Below, piece after piece: positions 8,429-16,904 of a stretch of 64,000 nt of DNA (position 1 is the first letter of the stretch; the number at the start of each line of letters is the position of its first letter). Below the pieces are notes generated by a model. That model was not told the DNA's origin, did not search any database, and saw only the letters and a list, made by a program, of their open reading frames with translations. Source of the stretch: Actinomycetospora callitridis. Lineage in GTDB: Bacteria > Actinomycetota > Actinomycetes > Mycobacteriales > Pseudonocardiaceae. The stretch spans positions 186,001 through 250,000 of the forward strand of contig NZ_JAQZAK010000001.1 in the NCBI RefSeq assembly GCF_028737265.1, in the 5' to 3' direction. The position numbers and the translations under genes are program-made.

Positions 8429-8938
8429 ATGGCCGACCCCAGCGAGTCCACGAAGGCGACGCGCGCGGGTCAGCGCATCGCCGGCGCCGCCAAGCAGGCG
8501 GCCGGAGCGATCACCGACAACCAGGACCTGCGCGCCGAGGGTGAGCTCCAGCAGGAGAAGGCGGACGCGGCGAAGGAGGCCCGTCGCGCCGACGAGTTCG
8601 CCGCGCAGAAGCGCGAGGAGGCCGAGGCCACCGCCCGCGAGGAGGAGCTCCGGGTCGAGCGCGAGCGCCTGGCGGCCGAGGACGCCGCCGCTGCGCGGGA
8701 GGAGCGCGCCGAGCAGGACCGGCAGGCCGAGCAGCAGCAGGCCGCCCGGGACACCGCGGTGCGCCGGCAGGCCACCGAGCAGGTCGCGCAGGCCCGCGAG
8801 CAGGACCTGCGGCGCGACGAGGTGGACGCGGTGCACGAGCGCGCCGCCGCCGAGGGGCGCGCGCAGGACGAGGAAGTGCGAGCCGAGCAGGCCCGTCGCG
8901 ACGCGGCCGTGCTCGAGGACGTCGAGGAGGACTCCTGA
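8429..8938 (+). CDS. CsbD-like / microaggregate-binding coiled-coil protein
   Basis: A 169-residue hydrophilic protein. Residues 1-50 resemble the CsbD-type repeat (AGQRIAGAAKQAAGAITDNQDLRAEGELQQEKAD), a general-stress family; the rest is an uninterrupted Glu/Arg/Ala/Gln-rich helix predicted as a long coiled coil. AGGAGG precedes the ATG. The next gene starts 2 nt after its stop and has the same low-complexity character, so the two probably make partner filaments or a stress-related coat. Similar proteins in actinobacteria are annotated as microaggregate-binding protein 1. Biochemical function unknown. Confidence 0.7.
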   Translation: MADPSESTKATRAGQRIAGAAKQAAGAITDNQDLRAEGELQQEKADAAKEARRADEFAAQKREEAEATAREEELRVERERLAAEDAAAAREERAEQDRQAEQQQAARDTAVRRQATEQVAQAREQDLRRDEVDAVHERAAAEGRAQDEEVRAEQARRDAAVLEDVEEDS

Positions 8939-8939
8939 G

Positions 8940-9554
8940 ATGACCAATCCGGTGGCCGCGGTGCCGCGGACGATCGTGTCGCTGGGCTTCGGCGCGGCGC
9001 GCGTGCCGGTCGACCTGCTCGCGCAGGTGACCGGGAACGGCAACAACCGTGAATGGGGTCCGACGCTCGCCCTCGACAGCGTCGAGGCGACGGTGCGCGG
9101 GCTGCTGGGCTCGCTGCTCGGGGACCCGGAGCTGGCCGCGCAGGGTCACGTGAAGGAGGCCCGGGTGCAGCAGCGCACCGAGGCCGCGGAGCGGGACCGG
9201 GCGGCGGACGCGCGACGCGAGGTCGCCGACGACCGGATGCAGCGCCGGCGCGAGGAGGACCAGCAGGAGCGCGAGCAGGTCCGGGACCAGGCGCAGGAGC
9301 AGAAGCAGCAGCTGGAGGAGCAGCGCCGGCAGCGCGCGCAGGAGGCCGAGCAGCGCGAGGAGAAGCGCAAGGAGCAGGCCCGGCGCGACGAGCAGAAGGC
9401 GCAGGAGCGCGCCGACGAGCACGCGCAGGAGGCCCACCGCACGCGGGTGGCCGAGGAGTCCGAGGCCGTCGCCGCCGAGCGCGAGGCCGCGCAGCGCAAG
9501 GCCGAGGCCCTCGAGCTGGCCGAGGCCACCGACGAGGCGCGCCGCCGCCGTTGA
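8940..9554 (+). CDS. Coiled-coil protein, unknown function
   Basis: A 204-residue protein with a short N-terminal globular part (residues 1-65, TNPVAAVPRTIVSLGFGAARVPVDLL, with a mildly amphipathic helix) followed by about 135 residues of continuous Glu/Arg/Gln/Ala-rich coiled coil. It starts immediately after the CsbD-like gene with GAGGAGGAC in that gene's end as ribosome site, so it is translationally linked. Database names such as IF-2-like for such proteins reflect only composition. I infer a structural or envelope role together with its neighbour. Confidence 0.7.
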   Translation: MTNPVAAVPRTIVSLGFGAARVPVDLLAQVTGNGNNREWGPTLALDSVEATVRGLLGSLLGDPELAAQGHVKEARVQQRTEAAERDRAADARREVADDRMQRRREEDQQEREQVRDQAQEQKQQLEEQRRQRAQEAEQREEKRKEQARRDEQKAQERADEHAQEAHRTRVAEESEAVAAEREAAQRKAEALELAEATDEARRRR

Positions 9555-9597
9555 CGCCCATGGGGGGTCGTCCCCGGTCGGTCGGGTATCCCGCCCC

Positions 9598-9912
9598 GTG
9601 ACCGACCGGGACGACCTCCTGTGCCGCTACCGCGAGCTCGTCGACCGGGACCTGCCCGCGGCCGGGGCGCGCGACGGTTGGACCCTGCGCCACGACCACT
9701 GCTTCGGCCGCGTGCTGCTCGACGACGCCGTGGGCGCGTGCTGGTACGACGTCCTCGGCCGTGGTCGCGGCGCCGCGTACCGCCGTCTCGACGACGACCG
9801 CCTCGCGCACGCGGTGGCGCAGGGGGAGCGGATGCTCGTCGAGGGCGACGCGCTGGTGCGCGCGCTCGACGCCCGCTCGCTCGCCTGGCGGGGCAAGCCC
9901 GCGAAACGCTGA
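9598..9912 (+). CDS. Conserved hypothetical protein, about 104 residues
   Basis: A 104-residue soluble protein starting at GTG 9598. It contains DHCFGRVLLDDAVGACWYDVL and SLAWRGKPAKR, which have the look of a conserved small actinobacterial family, but I recognise no catalytic motif, membrane segment or signal peptide. Its stop is 2 nt from the stop of the convergent BAAT-hydrolase gene (TGAGCTCA). Function not assigned. Confidence 0.6.
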   Translation: MTDRDDLLCRYRELVDRDLPAAGARDGWTLRHDHCFGRVLLDDAVGACWYDVLGRGRGAAYRRLDDDRLAHAVAQGERMLVEGDALVRALDARSLAWRGKPAKR

Positions 9913-9914
9913 GC

Positions 9915-11873
9915 TCAGGCGCGCGCCCCCACGCCGGTGTACTGGACGAGGAACGCGGTCACCAGGTCCGTCGCCTCCTTCTGCGCGGCCGCCAGCCCGG
10001 GCCGTGTGCCGCCGAACGCGATGCCCCCGCTCCACGGCGCCTCGGTGGGCAGCAGCGCGCACCGGATCAGGTGCCCGGCGCCGGGGAAGGCGTGGTGCTG
10101 GTCGTCGACGCGGGCGCGGCGCGCCAGCAGGGTCTGCGCCATCGGGCCCGACGGCCAGAGTGCGTCGTCGTCGCCGGTGAGGACGAGCAGGGGGCAGCGG
10201 ACGTCCTCGGCCGCGATGGCCGCGTCGGGCAGATCACCCGTGCCCCGTGCGAGGCCCGCCTCGTAGGCCGGGCGCAGTCGCAGCAGGGTCGGTCGGTGCG
10301 CGGCGGCGTCGCGGCGGACGCCGATCGCGTTGCGCACGAGCTGCGTCATGAGCACGCCGCTCGGGAGGGGCTGCCACGGCAGCGGGGCGCCGCGCAGCGT
10401 CCAGGAGGGGGTGCCGGGCACCTCGCCACCGCCGCCGACCGCCTGCCACGTGACGCTGCTCGGGCTGACCAGCACCAGCGCGGTGGGGTGGACGAGCCCC
10501 GCGACCGCGGCGGCGAGGACCCCCTCGGAGCCGCGCGAGATCGCCGTCGCGCCCACCCGCGCGGGGTCGACCGCGGCGTGGCCGGCGAGGAGCTCGAAGG
10601 CCTCCGCGAACCGCTCCAGCGGCACCTCCCGGACCGCCCTCGCGGCGTCCTCCTCGGTGATCCACGAGGCCGCGAGCGCCACCAGGCCCCGCGAGGCCAG
10701 CGCCGCCGCGAGCCCGAGCTGGGAGTCCGACCCGCCCTCGGAGCCGCCGAAGCACGCGACCGCGGCCAGCCGGTCGCCGGCGGACGCGTCGGCGGGGAGC
10801 GCGAGGTGGGCGACGCGGCCCCTGAGGTGCACGGTCTCGATCCGCACGCCGGGACCGGCCGTGTGCCGCCGGACGGTGCGCGTCGCGGAGCGTCCGTCCG
10901 AGCGGGCCCGCACCGTGACCTGCCACGGCTCGACGGGCGGGAGGAACATCGAGGGCGTGGGGTCGGCACCCTCGGGCGCGCCGACGCAGCGCATCGCCCA
11001 GATCGGGGCGTCGCCGTCGGGAGCGTCCCAGTCGCCGTCGGTGGGGGTGGTCCGGTCCGCGTCCACGACACCGTCGGCGCCGGCGGGCAGCGTCGCGTGC
11101 GAGCGCCACGTGCGGCCGACGAGGTCGGTGCCCTCGACCTCCAGCTCGACGGGCCCGTCGGCGCCGCGCACGACGAGGTCGAACGGCTCGTCGTGGCGCC
11201 GGTCGACGGCGAGGTCGATCTCCAGCCCGTCGGACGCGTCGGGCGGCGGGGCGCCCTGGGCCACCGGCGCCGGGTTGCCCGCCGAGCGGGCGTCGACCTC
11301 CGCCGACCGCGACGCGAACCACGGCGGGAAGGCTCCCGAGATCGTGCCGCCCAGCCCGAGCAGCACGAACGGCGCCACCCAGTAGCAGAGGATCGACAGG
11401 GTGTCGGTCGAATCCAGCATGGTGGCCGACCCGTCGACGATCGGGGGGATCGCCGAGAGCAGCGTCATCACCGCGAACAGCCCGGCCCACAGCCAGGTCA
11501 TCGCCGTGGTGATCGCGCGGAAGCCGTCGGTGCGGGCGGTGTCGGCGTCGACGGTCGGTGTCGCGTAGTCCAGGACGAACGGGCGTCCGACGGCCAGGCC
11601 CGCGAGCACGACGGCGAGCAGGCCGGCGTTGCCCAGCGGCTGCAGCCAGCGCTCGAGCACGTCGTCGGGGACCACGAACGCCAGGACGGCGAGGACGACG
11701 AAGACCGCGAGCGTGCCGGTGTCGAGCGTCCGGCCGGGGAGGCGCCGGAGCCGCCCGACCAGCAGCGCCAGCCCGGAGACGGGCACGGCCACCAGCACCG
11801 CGAGCTGGAAGGGGACGTTGCCGACGAGGACCCAGTAGACGATCCAGGGCAGGAAGCCGACGACGAAGGCCAT
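9915..11873 (-). CDS. Membrane-anchored BAAT-type acyl-CoA thioesterase/hydrolase
   Basis: A 652-residue fusion. Residues about 1-210 are a membrane domain with roughly five or six hydrophobic helices (starting AFVVGFLPWIVYWVLVGNV). Residues about 240-390 match the beta-sandwich N-terminal domain of the acyl-CoA thioesterase/BAAT family, and about 390-652 its alpha/beta-hydrolase C-terminal domain, with CFGGSEGG, the elbow ISRGSEG, LTGDDDALWPS (acid) and HHAFPGAGH (His). BAAT proteins cleave or transfer acyl groups from CoA thioesters; membrane tethering is unusual and may place activity at the lipid bilayer. ATG 11873 is chosen because it begins the first helix. It is divergent from the PucR regulator. 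Confidence 0.75.
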   Translation of the reverse strand: MAFVVGFLPWIVYWVLVGNVPFQLAVLVAVPVSGLALLVGRLRRLPGRTLDTGTLAVFVVLAVLAFVVPDDVLERWLQPLGNAGLLAVVLAGLAVGRPFVLDYATPTVDADTARTDGFRAITTAMTWLWAGLFAVMTLLSAIPPIVDGSATMLDSTDTLSILCYWVAPFVLLGLGGTISGAFPPWFASRSAEVDARSAGNPAPVAQGAPPPDASDGLEIDLAVDRRHDEPFDLVVRGADGPVELEVEGTDLVGRTWRSHATLPAGADGVVDADRTTPTDGDWDAPDGDAPIWAMRCVGAPEGADPTPSMFLPPVEPWQVTVRARSDGRSATRTVRRHTAGPGVRIETVHLRGRVAHLALPADASAGDRLAAVACFGGSEGGSDSQLGLAAALASRGLVALAASWITEEDAARAVREVPLERFAEAFELLAGHAAVDPARVGATAISRGSEGVLAAAVAGLVHPTALVLVSPSSVTWQAVGGGGEVPGTPSWTLRGAPLPWQPLPSGVLMTQLVRNAIGVRRDAAAHRPTLLRLRPAYEAGLARGTGDLPDAAIAAEDVRCPLLVLTGDDDALWPSGPMAQTLLARRARVDDQHHAFPGAGHLIRCALLPTEAPWSGGIAFGGTRPGLAAAQKEATDLVTAFLVQYTGVGARA

Positions 11874-12016
11874 GCCCGGATGATCCGGGCCCGGCCCGCC
11901 CACGGCCGAGGGTCGGTGGCCTCCGTCGCCCGATCGGACCAGTCGTCGCCGGACCTGGGCGCGGAGCACAAGATGTGACGTGGACCGCACCGTCGGTGGC
12001 GCGGCATGCTTCGGCG

Positions 12017-13231
12017 ATGGCCGCTCCCGTCCGCCCGGACGCCGCCCGGGACACGCTCACCGTGCTGTGCCGGGCGCTGCTGGAGGACGTCGACGACCTC
12101 GCCGACCGGCTCACCCGACGGATCCTCGAGCGGGAGGACGTCTACGGGGTGCTCGGCGTCCCGGTGCGCGACGACCTGCGCGCGACGTGCCGGGCGAGCC
12201 TCGAGCGGCTGCTCACCCAGCTCGCCGGCGACCTGCCCGTCGACGTCGACGCGGCCGCGCTCACCGTCGACACCGGTCGTCGCCGGGCGCGCCAGGGCGT
12301 GCCGCTCGAGGTCGTGCTGCGCGCCTACCGCCAGTGCGGGCGGCTGGTGTGGGAGCGGATGCGGGCGGTGTCGCAGGAGCGCTTCGCCGGGGTGCACGAC
12401 GCGGCGCTGCTCGTCGTCGCCGACGACGTGTGGCGCATCCTCGACGCGAGCTCCGACCGTCTCGTCGACGCCTACCGGCGCGAGGAGACGCGGCTGCGCG
12501 GCCTCGAGCTGGGCCGGCGCTGGGCGGTGCTCGAGGGCCTGCTCGCCGGGCGCGGCCGCGAGCCCGGCGCGGCCCGGGACGCCGCCCGGGTGCTCGATGT
12601 GGGCGAGGACGCCGAGATCCTCTGCGTCGTCGCGCCCTTCGCCGACGCCGACGACGACCCGTTGCCCGGTCCGGCCGAGGCCCTCGCCGGCGTCGCGCCC
12701 TCGATCTGGCACGCCCGCGCCGCCGAGGTCGTCGGCGTGGTCGTGCCGCCCGAGGACGCGTCGGCCGCGATCCCCGCGGTGCTCGCGGCGCTGCGCCGGC
12801 GCGCCCAGGGACCGGTGGGCGTGTCCCCGGTGGTGCGGGGGCTCGGCGAGCTCGACGTCGCCCACCGGTGGGCGCGGCTCGCGGCCCGGACGCTCCCGCT
12901 CGGCACGGGCGCCGTCGCCGGGCTCGACGAGCGGCTGCCCGAGGCCCTGCTCGGCGAGGCGCCGGACCTCGTGCCCCGGCTGCGCCGCGCCGCGCTGGGC
13001 GACCTGCTCGACCTGCCCGCGCCCGAGCGCGCCACGCTGCTCGCCACCCTGCGCGCCGTCCTCGACGCCGACGGCTCGCCCTCGCACGCCGCGTCCGCCC
13101 TGTACTGCCATCGCAACACGGTCATGTACCGGCTCGCGCGGATCGAGGCGCTCACCGGCCGCCGTCCCGCCGACGCCCGCGACCGCCTGCTCCTCGGCCT
13201 CGCCCTCGTCGCGGCGGACGAGCCGGGCTGA
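12017..13231 (+). CDS. PucR family transcriptional regulator
   Basis: A 404-residue regulator lacking a recognisable N-terminal PucR sensor but with the usual helical RsbT-co-antagonist-like N-terminal half (LTVLCRALLEDVDDLADRL onward), a central degenerate cyclase-like domain, and the C-terminal PucR helix-turn-helix (about 340-400; LRAVLDADGSPSHAASALYCHRNTVMYRLARIE). ATG at 12017 is in frame with the conserved N-terminus; no strong ribosome site is seen. Divergent from the membrane BAAT hydrolase (143 bp between starts), its nearest candidate target. Effector unknown. Confidence 0.88.
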   Translation: MAAPVRPDAARDTLTVLCRALLEDVDDLADRLTRRILEREDVYGVLGVPVRDDLRATCRASLERLLTQLAGDLPVDVDAAALTVDTGRRRARQGVPLEVVLRAYRQCGRLVWERMRAVSQERFAGVHDAALLVVADDVWRILDASSDRLVDAYRREETRLRGLELGRRWAVLEGLLAGRGREPGAARDAARVLDVGEDAEILCVVAPFADADDDPLPGPAEALAGVAPSIWHARAAEVVGVVVPPEDASAAIPAVLAALRRRAQGPVGVSPVVRGLGELDVAHRWARLAARTLPLGTGAVAGLDERLPEALLGEAPDLVPRLRRAALGDLLDLPAPERATLLATLRAVLDADGSPSHAASALYCHRNTVMYRLARIEALTGRRPADARDRLLLGLALVAADEPG

Positions 13232-13345
13232 GGTGTTGCGGCTTGACAGCCCGCCGACATGCAAGCCCTGCGTCCACGCTGGCACTCAACGCTAGAAAAT
13301 CCGCGTCGATCATGGACCCGAATCGCCCGCTCGCCGCGACAAATC

Positions 13346-13358
13346 CCATAGGATATGG
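13346..13358. promoter_or_regulatory. Candidate GntR autoregulatory operator
   Basis: CCATA-GGA-TATGG is a perfect 5-bp inverted repeat with a 3-nt spacer, the size expected of a GntR/FCD-family operator. It overlaps the first possible start codon (ATG 13355) of the GntR gene itself. A TTGACA hexamer stands about 100 bp upstream (13243-13248) without a clear -10 partner. Confidence 0.45.
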
Positions 13359-14041
13359 TCGCCCTCGTGGACACCGGTCTGCTCGGCGACGCCCCGGCGC
13401 TGCCCGAGCGCGTGGAGCTCCAGCTCCGCGAGCGGATCCTCGCCGGCGACCTGCGCCCCGGCACCTTCCTGCGCCCCGACCGCCTGGCCGTCGAGCTCGG
13501 CGTCAGCCCCACGCCCGTGCGCGAGGCCCTGCAGGCCCTGCGCGCCGACGACATGGTGCGGGCGCTTCCCCGGCGCGGGTTCGTGGTCGCGCCGCTGGAC
13601 CGCGCCGACGTCGTCGACCTGTTCGACGTACAGGCCCGCATCACCGGCGAGCTCGCGGCCCGCGCCGCCGGCGCGCTCGACGCCGAGGGCCTCGCGGGGC
13701 TGCGGGCGCGCGCCGCGGAGGTGGACGCGCTCATCGAGGCCGGCGAGCCCGGCGACCTCGCCCAGGCCGAGCGCCGCTTCCACGCCGCGCTCAACCGCGC
13801 CTCGGGCGCCCGCAAGCTCGCCTGGCTCGTCGGGCGCGCGGCGCACTACCTGCCCCCGCGCTTCTACACCGACCGCCGCGCCTGGCGCACCGCCACCGTC
13901 GCCGCGCACCGCACCCTGCTCGACGCGCTCGCCGCGGGCGACCCCGACACCGCCCGCGCGGCGATGGAGGGCCACGTCCTCGACGGCCGCGACCTGCTCG
14001 TTGCCCACCTGGAAGCCGTGGGCTTCTGGGACGAGACCTGA
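13355..14041 (+). CDS. GntR family regulator with FCD ligand domain
   Basis: A 228-residue regulator: winged helix-turn-helix (about 18-82; LRERILAGDLRPGTFLRPDRLAVELGVSPTPVREALQAL) and an all-helical FCD domain (about 90-220) with metal-site type histidines in RRFHAAL, AAHRTLLDAL and MEGHVLDG. The start is uncertain: ATG 13355 has no ribosome site and lies in a palindrome, while GTG 13367 is also possible; leaderless translation would explain either. An acyl-CoA dehydrogenase gene follows 35 nt later and is the likely target. FCD regulators usually bind carboxylic acids. Confidence 0.9.
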   Translation: MVALVDTGLLGDAPALPERVELQLRERILAGDLRPGTFLRPDRLAVELGVSPTPVREALQALRADDMVRALPRRGFVVAPLDRADVVDLFDVQARITGELAARAAGALDAEGLAGLRARAAEVDALIEAGEPGDLAQAERRFHAALNRASGARKLAWLVGRAAHYLPPRFYTDRRAWRTATVAAHRTLLDALAAGDPDTARAAMEGHVLDGRDLLVAHLEAVGFWDET

Positions 14042-14076
14042 CACCAGACCGACGCCGACACCGCTGGAGGCCGACG

Positions 14077-15213
14077 ATGCCCGTCACCCTGACCGAGGAA
14101 CAGCAGGACCTCGCGAACGCGATCGGCGAGTTCGCCCGCCGCGAGGTGCCCGACAAGGCACGTCGCGACGAGCTGACCGTCGAGGGCCCGCACTCGATGG
14201 AGGTCTATCGCAAGATGGCCGACCAGGGCTGGCTCGGCATCGCGCTGCCCGAGGCGTACGGCGGCTCCGGCGGGTCGATGACCGACCTGCTCGTCTTCCT
14301 CGAGGAGACCTCGTACCACCAGATCCCCATCGGCGGCTTCGGCACGACGATCATCACCGCGGCGGCGCTGGAGCGCAGCGGCTCCGAGGAGCAGAAGCAG
14401 CAGCTGCTCGGCGACGTGATCAACGGGGAGCTGCTGGCGATCTCCATGTCCGAGCCGGGCGCCGGGTCCGACGTCGGCGGCCTGACCTGCAGGGCCGAGA
14501 AGACCGAGAACGGCTGGGTGGTCAACGGCCAGAAGACGTGGTGCTCCAACGCGCACATCTCGAAGCACATCCTGTTGGTGGCGCGCACCTCGACCGAGGG
14601 GGGCAAGCACGACGGCCTGACGATGTTCATGGTGCCCACCGACGCCGACGGGCTCGAGATGCACGGCATCGAGACGATGGGCGGCAAGGAGGTCAACGAC
14701 CTCTACTTCACCGACTGCCACCTGCCCGCCGACGCCGTCGTGGGCACCGAGGGGCAGGGCTGGCGCCAGCTCATGGCCGGGCTCAACCTGGAGCGCATGA
14801 TCCTCGCCGGGCTGATGCTCGGGCTCGCGCGCCGCGCGTTCGACGACACCGTCGCCTACGTCAAGGAGCGCCACCAGTTCGGCCGGCCGGTCGGCAGCTT
14901 CCAGGCCATGCGCCACCGCATCGCCGACAACGCCACCGAGCTCGCGGCCACGAAGCTGCTGGTGCACGACACCGCGCGCACCATCGATGCGAACCCGGGC
15001 GCGCTGTTCCCGCGCGAGGCGTCGATGGCCAAGCTCAAGGCCACCGAGCTGGCCAAGCACCTCTCGCTCGAGGGCATGCAGATGCTCGGCGGCTACGGCT
15101 ACGCCACCGAGTACGGCATGGAGCGCCTGCTGCGCCAGAGCGTCGTCTCGACCGTGTACGGCGGCACGAGCGAGATCCAGCGCGACATCATCGGCAAGTC
15201 CTACGGACTCTGA
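14077..15213 (+). CDS. Acyl-CoA dehydrogenase
   Basis: A 378-residue FAD-dependent acyl-CoA dehydrogenase catalysing alpha,beta-desaturation of an acyl-CoA. It has the signatures ISMSEPGAGSDVGGL and KTWCSNAHIS and the C-terminal YGGTSEIQRDIIG. The usual catalytic Glu of YEGT is Gly here; as in long-chain and isovaleryl-CoA dehydrogenases, the base is likely the Glu in LNLERMILAG on helix G. GGAGG lies 6 nt before the ATG. It follows the GntR gene and its 3' end overlaps the convergent acyl-CoA ligase by 13 bp. A branched or long-chain substrate is inferred. Confidence 0.93.
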   Translation: MPVTLTEEQQDLANAIGEFARREVPDKARRDELTVEGPHSMEVYRKMADQGWLGIALPEAYGGSGGSMTDLLVFLEETSYHQIPIGGFGTTIITAAALERSGSEEQKQQLLGDVINGELLAISMSEPGAGSDVGGLTCRAEKTENGWVVNGQKTWCSNAHISKHILLVARTSTEGGKHDGLTMFMVPTDADGLEMHGIETMGGKEVNDLYFTDCHLPADAVVGTEGQGWRQLMAGLNLERMILAGLMLGLARRAFDDTVAYVKERHQFGRPVGSFQAMRHRIADNATELAATKLLVHDTARTIDANPGALFPREASMAKLKATELAKHLSLEGMQMLGGYGYATEYGMERLLRQSVVSTVYGGTSEIQRDIIGKSYGL

Positions 15214-16904
15214 GGGGGCTCCGCCAGCTCGCCGCGCAGGGTGTCCTTGAGGACCTTGCCGGTCGCGGTGCGGGGCAGCGGGTCCCCACGCCAGATCACC
15301 GTGCCGGGCACGGCGAACGAGGGCAGCGTCCGGCCCAGGGCCTCCTGCAGCGCACCGGTGTCGGGCGCGCTGCCGGGGGCGGCGACGAGCACGGCGGCCA
15401 CGTCCTCGCCGAGGCGCGGGTGCGGGATCCCGACGACGGCGGCCTCGTGCACGCCCGGCTGCGCGAGCAGCGCGGCCTCGACCTCGCCGCAGTAGACGTT
15501 CTCGCCGCCGCGCACGATGACGTCCTTCGCGCGGTCGACGACGAACACCCATCCCTCGCGGCGGAGCCCGAGGTCACCGGAGGACAGCCACCCGTCGCGC
15601 AGCACGGCCGCGGTGGCCTCGGCGTCGCGCCAGTAGCCGCGCATGATCTGGGGGCCGCGGAAGCACAGCTCGCCCACCACGCCGTCGGGCACCTCGGTGT
15701 CCGTGGCCGGGTCGACGACCCGCAGCTCCGCGCCGGGTACCGGGCGGCCGACGCTGTCGGGGTGCGCGGCGTAGTCGGCGCCGGTGTTGGCGCAGATCGC
15801 CGACGTGGTCTCCGTGGCGCCGTACCCGTTGGCCGCCGACGCCCGTCCCGCGAGCTCGGTGGCCACGCGCGCCACCAGGGGCGGCGGGATCGGCGCGCCG
15901 CCCATGGCGATGCGGGTGAGCGAGGCGGTCTCGCGCGGGTGGTCGACGGCCAGCTCGACGACGTCGCGCAGCACCGCGGGCACGCCGGACGCGGTGGTCA
16001 GCTGCTCGGAGGCGATGAGGCGCAGCGCCTCGCCGGGGTCCCAGTGGTGCATCAGGGCGAGCGTCGCGCCGGACAGCACGGCGCCGTAGAGGCCGTTGAG
16101 CCCGGCGATGTGGAACATCGGGTAGGCCAGCAGCGTGCCGGGACGGGCGGGCGCGGTCACCGCATCGCCCCGCCGCGCGGCGGCCAGCGCGACGGCACGG
16201 CCGAGGCACGCGACGTTCAGCGCGTTCGTCACGTGGTTGCGGTGGCTGCTGACGACGCCCTTCGGCCGTCCCGTGGTGCCGGACGTGTAGATGAGCGTCG
16301 CGGTGTCGTCCGGCGCGACGTCCACCGCGGGCGGCGCCTGGTCGGACGGCCGCACGACGTCCTCCCACGCCACCACGCCGGCCGGGGCCGGGCCCTCGCC
16401 CCGCACCCGCACGATCGGCGGGAGGTCCACGTGACCCGCGAGCGCGGTGACCCGCTCCGGGTCGGCGACCAGCACCCGCGCGCCGGCGTGCTCGAGCGCG
16501 CCGGCGAGCTGGTCGCCGGTCCACCACGCGTTGAGCGGCACGGCGACGAGGCCCGCGACCATCGCCGCCCAGAACGCCACGGTCCACTCGGGCACGTTGC
16601 GCATCGCGATCGCCACCCGGTCGCCCGGACGCAGGCCCTGCTCCTCGACCAGCCACGCGGCGAGCCCCGCCACCGCGCGCCGGTGCTCGCCGTAGGTGCG
16701 GCGGTCGTCGCCGTAGACGGTGAAGACGCGGTCGTCCGGGGCGGGCGCCGTCAGGTAGAGCTCCCGCAGCGTGTGTGGGCCGCGCCGGTGGACGCGCATG
16801 GGGACGCCGTCGACCGTCGCGGCGACCATCGCGAACTCAGCCCTCGGCGCGGTCAGCTCCGCGAGCACCGGGCCCAGGCCGACGCGCTCGGCGTGGTCGG
16901 TCAT
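15201..16904 (-). CDS. Class I adenylate-forming acyl-CoA ligase
   Basis: A 567-residue AMP-dependent synthetase/ligase. The P-loop ATLIYTSGTTGRPKG, the NGYGATE motif, the hinge region SSGDLG...VVDRAKDVIVRGGENVY and the A10 lysine in LPRTATGKVLK are all present, so it should activate a carboxylic acid to its CoA thioester. Its ATG sits directly against the stop of the upstream LLM gene (16905), so they form an operon. The 3' end overlaps the convergent acyl-CoA dehydrogenase. Fatty or aromatic acid specificity cannot be read from sequence. Confidence 0.92.
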   Translation of the reverse strand: MTDHAERVGLGPVLAELTAPRAEFAMVAATVDGVPMRVHRRGPHTLRELYLTAPAPDDRVFTVYGDDRRTYGEHRRAVAGLAAWLVEEQGLRPGDRVAIAMRNVPEWTVAFWAAMVAGLVAVPLNAWWTGDQLAGALEHAGARVLVADPERVTALAGHVDLPPIVRVRGEGPAPAGVVAWEDVVRPSDQAPPAVDVAPDDTATLIYTSGTTGRPKGVVSSHRNHVTNALNVACLGRAVALAAARRGDAVTAPARPGTLLAYPMFHIAGLNGLYGAVLSGATLALMHHWDPGEALRLIASEQLTTASGVPAVLRDVVELAVDHPRETASLTRIAMGGAPIPPPLVARVATELAGRASAANGYGATETTSAICANTGADYAAHPDSVGRPVPGAELRVVDPATDTEVPDGVVGELCFRGPQIMRGYWRDAEATAAVLRDGWLSSGDLGLRREGWVFVVDRAKDVIVRGGENVYCGEVEAALLAQPGVHEAAVVGIPHPRLGEDVAAVLVAAPGSAPDTGALQEALGRTLPSFAVPGTVIWRGDPLPRTATGKVLKDTLRGELAEPPQSP

